A stretch of 62,501 nt of DNA, from assembly GCA_934670025.1 (NCBI GenBank), contig CAKUOS010000006.1:1-62501 (forward strand), read 5' to 3'. A program made the position numbers and the translations under genes. The stretch's first letter is position 1. Every line of letters starts with the position of its first letter. Source of the DNA: an uncultured Oscillospiraceae bacterium. Lineage in GTDB: Bacteria; Bacillota; Clostridia; Oscillospirales; Oscillospiraceae. The notes beneath the pieces were generated by a model. That model saw only the letters and a list, made by a program, of their open reading frames with translations. It had not been told where the DNA came from and made no database searches. Shown one piece after another: positions 58,965 through 62,501 of the stretch.

Positions 58965-59682
58965 TGCATATTCCTCCCTGGAACTCCGTCATTCGTCCGA
59001 CCGCGCGGACACGGGCATCCAAATCGCTTTCCTAATTATATGATCCGTGTTTTATTCGCGCCTGCAAGGACGATATTTCCTGCTGCACCACTCCAAACTG
59101 GCCTTTGAACGTCAGCGGGCCGCGTAAACGCGGCCTGCTTCGACGGAAAAGCCCATTTTGTCGTTCAAAATCGCAATCGCTAACGCTGGATTGCGATTTT
59201 GCTTTTCTGATTCGGCAGTAATCTATAGTGTTCCCATAGCAAAAAGGACGGCTCATGCCGTCCTTTTGTGTGTATTCAGGCGATGTTCTCAAGCGCATGC
59301 TGCGGGATGCCGCTGTGGTTGACCAGCCTCTTCCGCCTGCTCAAATGCTACCTCCAAAATGCTTTTCAATCCGTGTGCATCTGTTCCTGCGCGTCTTTCG
59401 AGTATCTTATCGCATCCATCCAATCCTGATCAAAATAAAAATGCAGCTGCCTGTCAAGCAAATTGCCTGTCGCAGCTGCATATATCTTTGCAGTTTCAGT
59501 TTACCGCAGAAACGAAAATCTGTCAAGCGTGTGGGAAGGCGCTACTTTTTCACTTTGACAACGACGGATGATACTACATTTGCACACCAGATAATTGTAA
59601 TTTTGTCATTGCGCTTTTCCCGTGAATCTGATACGCTATAACAAATAGCTGACAAATATTTTTAAATTAAGGGGGCGGGGTA
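58965..59682. other. Region of repeats and mobile-element remnant between MerR gene and phosphoesterase
   Basis: I see no intact gene. A stem GCAATCG/GATTGC around 59172-59202, the AATCTATAGTGTTCCCAT motif (about 59220), a terminator-like AAAAAGGACGGC/GCCGTCCTTTT hairpin (59239-59266) and the following TTCAGGCGATGTTCTCA copy the sequence near 50531-50585. GCAGCTG/CAGCTGC (about 59444-59480) forms a stem. A weak promoter TTGCGC/TACGCT with 17-base spacing lies near 59609-59637. Confidence 0.5.
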
Positions 59683-61614
59683 ATGTTTTATATTGTGCAG
59701 ATGGCTGATTTCCATTTTGGAGGAGCCTGCCATGCTGCAGGATCCGAAAAAGAAATACTAAAAAGGATGGCAAAACGAATCCAGTCTGAAATTCCGGACG
59801 GTTCGGAGGTCGTCTTCTGTGCTTGCGGCGACTATATCGACAGCAAACAGATTTCGTATGGCGTCTCTACGCGGGCATTAACAGAAGACGAGATAACAGC
59901 TCGTTATCAAGATGCAATGGAGGCCATTGGGGCAGAGATCATCCATCCGCTGCAAAAAACATACGATCTCAAAATAGGGCTGTGTGTCGGTAACCATGAT
60001 ACTACGCACATGGATGCAATGAATCGATTCTCTCAAGCGATGATTGGCAAAGATATTGATAAAACCTACAGCATCCACCTTGACTCCGAAAATGTGGATT
60101 TGATTTTTATCAATTCCTGCCCCCCGGCGGACTATAGTCATGGTGAAATTGATTATGACTATCTGGAGAAGATCCTGCGCGCACTAAGTCCAGACTCCAC
60201 CAAGTATTTCATATTGCATCATACTCTGATGAGCATGGATGAACACGATCAATCCTGTGTTCGTCAAGTGCCTCGGCTTATCAAGCTAATTGACGAATAT
60301 TCAATCCGGGCGGTCTTTCATGGACACACTCATGGACAGTATCTGGTTCGGGTGGGAACTGTAGGATGCCCGATCATTGGCGTCGGGGCGGTTTATGTGA
60401 GAGACTTCCCCAATGTGAATTCCCAGTTCAATTTAATCTGCTGTAATGCTGGGCTCCCTGTATCCGCATTCAACTTTCAGTATCATGCGGATTGGGCAAC
60501 GATTTCAGGAAACGATGGTTTTGACAAAATTCCCATACATATCTCGGAGACGGGCAACTTCTTTTACGGAAAAACCTTTTCAAAGATATACGACGAACTC
60601 GTTAAAAAGATTCAAGCTGAATCGAAATTGTATCACGTTCATCTGCATATCAAATCAAGCTATGATGACTTCTGTACGGATGTGGAGAATAATTTTGGCA
60701 ATCAAGAAGAACTTGAAACGCTAGATCGCGCGTACTCCTACAGCGAGCTGGCAGAAATGTGGGAAGCCCCTCGGGTCGATAAAAACGTTCTATATTTTAA
60801 TCACGGTATGTATTTTTCCAGACCTCCATATCAGTCCGGAATCGATTATTTAATTCATGAAATCGGAGATAAACGAACCACCAGCCGGGCCGTCCTGGTG
60901 ACAGTCAATACTAAAGATATTTCTGAAACTGCCCCTGATGCGTTATTACCGTCGCTGCTGTCGATTCAGGCCGGCTTTGATCAGGGTCAAACAACACTTC
61001 ATGTCACAATGACCTTACGAGCATTGGAGGCCAGCCGGTTTTTGAAAATCAATATCTGCGAAGTATTGCTCATTGTCAAGCAGCTACACAGCAAATACCC
61101 ATTCAGCAATGTTGAGGTCGTAATTTCGGCGTTCCGAGTTCAGATAAAAGAGCAATTTGGATGTTTTCTCAAGGCAAAGCTCGATACCGAGGCAGAACAG
61201 GAAGGGATCGTGACAAATCTCTCAAGCCTTTTATATAGCAACGATCCGAAAGTTATTTCAAACGAAATTGGGGAGATAATACGTTTAATTCAAGATAAGA
61301 GGCTGCGCTCAGAAACAGTGATTGAAACGAATGGCATTGAAAAACTACGCACCGCCATTACCACTGTAAAAAATAAACTATCCGACGATAAGAAGGAAAT
61401 AAAAGCCAATCTTGCCAAAGCACTTGTATGCATAACAGCCCTTCTGCATCTGCTGGACAAGTTGAAGCAAAGCAGGGCAAACAGTTCAGAACAAACCGAG
61501 GATATGGATAAGTTGGAGGGTCTGATACAGTCCCAATATGTCTCGCTAATAGACGAATTTGAAAAGCTGAGGCAAAATGTCTTTAAGAGGATCGACGGAT
61601 ATCCAGCAGTCTGA
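59683..61614 (+). CDS. Metallophosphoesterase fused to a thymidylate-synthase-like domain
   Basis: A 643-residue protein in AT-rich DNA unlike its neighbours. Residues 1-240 form a calcineurin-like phosphoesterase with D9-x-H11, GDYID (D50), GNHD (N104-H105), HH179-180 and GHTH (214-217), so all metal ligands are present. Residues about 345-505 resemble the thymidylate synthase fold (RAVLVTVNTKDI, LPSLLSIQAGFD, TLHVTMTLRALEAS, VEVVISAFRVQI), but the usual catalytic PC(H) is PS (S424), so TS chemistry is unlikely. A helical charged C-terminus (about 540-640) follows. It may be a defence or nucleotide-processing protein. GGGGGCGGGG precedes the ATG. Confidence 0.8.
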   Translation: MFYIVQMADFHFGGACHAAGSEKEILKRMAKRIQSEIPDGSEVVFCACGDYIDSKQISYGVSTRALTEDEITARYQDAMEAIGAEIIHPLQKTYDLKIGLCVGNHDTTHMDAMNRFSQAMIGKDIDKTYSIHLDSENVDLIFINSCPPADYSHGEIDYDYLEKILRALSPDSTKYFILHHTLMSMDEHDQSCVRQVPRLIKLIDEYSIRAVFHGHTHGQYLVRVGTVGCPIIGVGAVYVRDFPNVNSQFNLICCNAGLPVSAFNFQYHADWATISGNDGFDKIPIHISETGNFFYGKTFSKIYDELVKKIQAESKLYHVHLHIKSSYDDFCTDVENNFGNQEELETLDRAYSYSELAEMWEAPRVDKNVLYFNHGMYFSRPPYQSGIDYLIHEIGDKRTTSRAVLVTVNTKDISETAPDALLPSLLSIQAGFDQGQTTLHVTMTLRALEASRFLKINICEVLLIVKQLHSKYPFSNVEVVISAFRVQIKEQFGCFLKAKLDTEAEQEGIVTNLSSLLYSNDPKVISNEIGEIIRLIQDKRLRSETVIETNGIEKLRTAITTVKNKLSDDKKEIKANLAKALVCITALLHLLDKLKQSRANSSEQTEDMDKLEGLIQSQYVSLIDEFEKLRQNVFKRIDGYPAV

Positions 61615-61633
61615 TGCGCCGCATAAAAATGAT

Positions 61634-61664
61634 GTGCCCGCCGGGTTTCCCGGCGGGCACTTTT
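61634..61664 (+). terminator. Terminator after the phosphoesterase gene
   Basis: GTGCCCGCCGGG and CCCGGCGGGCAC form a 12-pair stem around TTT, followed by TTTTGG; it can also serve the leftward fragment ending at 61667. Confidence 0.88.
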
Positions 61665-61666
61665 GG

Positions 61667-62030
61667 TTATCTAAGGGTTATGCTTCTTCTGACGCTGCTA
61701 TCGTACATACGGATGAGAATCGTTGCGACTTCGCTGCGCTTGATGGAATCGGTCGGATGGAACGTTCCGTTCACATCGGAGCCGGTCAGGATGCCTGCGC
61801 GGTAGAAATCATAGATTTCCGCTGCAAATGCATCGCCGGTCTTCACATCGGGGATGGCGTTGTCTGCAACCGTGTTCATCTCACGCAGGTCGTCCGTCGC
61901 CGCGTGGAAGATATGTACAAACTCCGCGCGCGTGACAGCGCTGTTCATCTGCGCAGCCGTATAATTGCCGTAGGCGCTTTCAATCAGGCCATTATCAATG
62001 GTGTAATCCACATACGTGCTGTACCAGTTC
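61667..62030 (-). pseudogene. C-terminal fragment of an S-layer-homology protein
   Basis: Encodes WYSTYVDYTIDNGLI, QMNSAVTRAEFVHIF, and a complete SLH motif YDFYRAGILTGSDVNGTFHP then IKRSEVATILIRMYD. SLH domains anchor proteins to the cell wall. The N-terminal part is lost: upstream DNA at 62030 changes to a ParB gene in another frame. Confidence 0.72.
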
Positions 62031-62367
62031 GGATATCGTCATCCATTTCCCGGACGATGCACGGCATATCTGAGAGTCCTGCAAGCTCGCTGCCGTGCTT
62101 GCGGCGGTGTCCTGCGACAATTTCATAGCCGCCATCCTCGCACGGACGGACGATGCCGGGCGTCAGAACGCCATATTCCCTGATACTGTCCACAGTGTTC
62201 TGCATGGCTTCATCGTCGCGCACATGAAACGGGTGGTTCGGGAAAGGATGCAGCTCCGAGAGCGGAATCCGCACAACTTTTTCGCAGGATTCTTCCGCGC
62301 GGCTTTCCTCCGTGGAGAACAGATCATCGAGCGAGGTCAGATTTATGCTTTTGGCGGAGCTTTTCAA
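61984..62367 (-). pseudogene. ParB-like nuclease-domain protein, truncated and fused out of frame
   Basis: TTG start behind GGGGG. Residues 1-110 are ParB-like: VRIPLSELHPFPNHPFHVRD, SIREYGVLTPGIVRP, YEIVAGHRRKHGSELAG and VREMDDDI. Full-length proteins continue with a helix-turn-helix domain. Here the frame enters the S-layer-homology fragment near 62030 and ends after about 15 foreign residues (RTGTARMWITPLIMA). Typical of plasmids and conjugative elements. Confidence 0.75.
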
Positions 62368-62403
62368 CTTTTATCACCCCCTATTACAATAAGTCTTGGT
62401 TGG

Positions 62404-62431
62404 AAGCCCAGCATCCGGCTGGGCTTCTTTC
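62404..62431 (+). terminator. Terminator-like hairpin upstream of the ParB fragment
   Basis: AAGCCCAGC and GCTGGGCTT pair around ATCCG and are followed by CTTTCC on the plus strand; no rightward gene is visible before it. The last 70 bases of the window show nothing further. Confidence 0.6.
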
Positions 62432-62501
62432 CGTCTCTTGCCTAAGCTACAATAAGGGGAGCAACTGGCTGACCACTCACTCCTTGGGCTTCCATGTCCG
62501 T

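Noticed and set aside
59255..59641. 128-codon plus-strand frame upstream of the phosphoesterase
   Set aside because: It begins inside terminator and remnant sequence, has no ribosome site and its product is not protein-like (many Arg/Cys/Leu runs from AT-rich noncoding DNA).
1..62501. CRISPR array
   Set aside because: No regularly spaced 20-40 base direct repeats were seen; the repeats present are hairpins and MITE-like elements.

Overview
The window looks like chromosome of a GC-rich, anaerobic, spore-forming clostridium (Eubacteriales, probably Oscillospiraceae). Evidence is the sporulation genes spoIID, spoIIGA, sigE and a cotJC fragment, the glgC/glgD glycogen gene pair, Rex, oxygen-sensitive enzymes (indolepyruvate ferredoxin oxidoreductase, a glycyl radical enzyme) and a T-box leader. 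This assignment is inferred from gene content only.

Layout. (1) 1-16.35 kb is the right part of a prophage. A tightly overlapping leftward operon runs from an immunity switch at about 12.3 kb through small early genes, PcfK/PcfJ-like proteins, a DUF3102 protein, a DUF1064 protein, MazG and a HUH-type Rep protein to terminase and a structural gene cut by the window edge. Rightward genes are the cI-like repressor, small membrane proteins near an SOS-like box, and a large serine recombinase. The prophage ends inside cotJC, whose 3' part (about 16.36-16.87 kb) lacks its first codons. (2) 17.1-25.2 kb: a TPR/leucine-rich-repeat membrane protein, spoIID, a KdpDE-like two-component pair, mnmA with an HD hydrolase, and cysK. 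(3) 25.2-35.3 kb: a complete leftward glycogen operon glgB-glgC-glgD-glgA-glgP-GH13 amylase. (4) 35.6-42.9 kb: a rightward operon under a T-box whose specifier reads UUC (Phe): acyl-CoA ligase, iorA, iorB, phenylacetate-CoA ligase, ACT protein, aminotransferase. Together they can interconvert aryl acids, aryl-CoAs, arylpyruvates and aromatic amino acids; Phe-starvation control suggests the biosynthetic direction. (5) 42.9-45.3 kb: a deletion scar, an Fe-S aldo/keto reductase carrying an in-frame palindromic insert, and a repeat-rich gap. (6) 45.3-50.1 kb: nth, rarA, DUF951, spoIIGA, sigE, rex, tRNA-Leu(CAA).

(7) 50.1-62.5 kb is an accessory region with decayed mobile-element genes at both sides of a five-gene cluster: MerR regulator, opine-type dehydrogenase, glycyl radical enzyme, its activase, and a BCCT transporter with a frameshift. 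The promoter has a 19-bp spacer containing a dyad, the hallmark of MerR activation, which ties the regulator to the cluster. Next to it is an AT-rich gene for a metallophosphoesterase fused to a thymidylate-synthase-like domain, a candidate undescribed conflict or nucleotide-processing protein, then a chimera of ParB and S-layer-homology gene fragments.

At least three families of small repeats recur: a 105-111 nt element with GTAGGGGCC termini, a CTCCCCTTCGCAAGGGGAGC-type hairpin, and near-identical terminator stems built on CAGACCGCAA. Two coding sequences appear to have absorbed palindromic inserts in frame.
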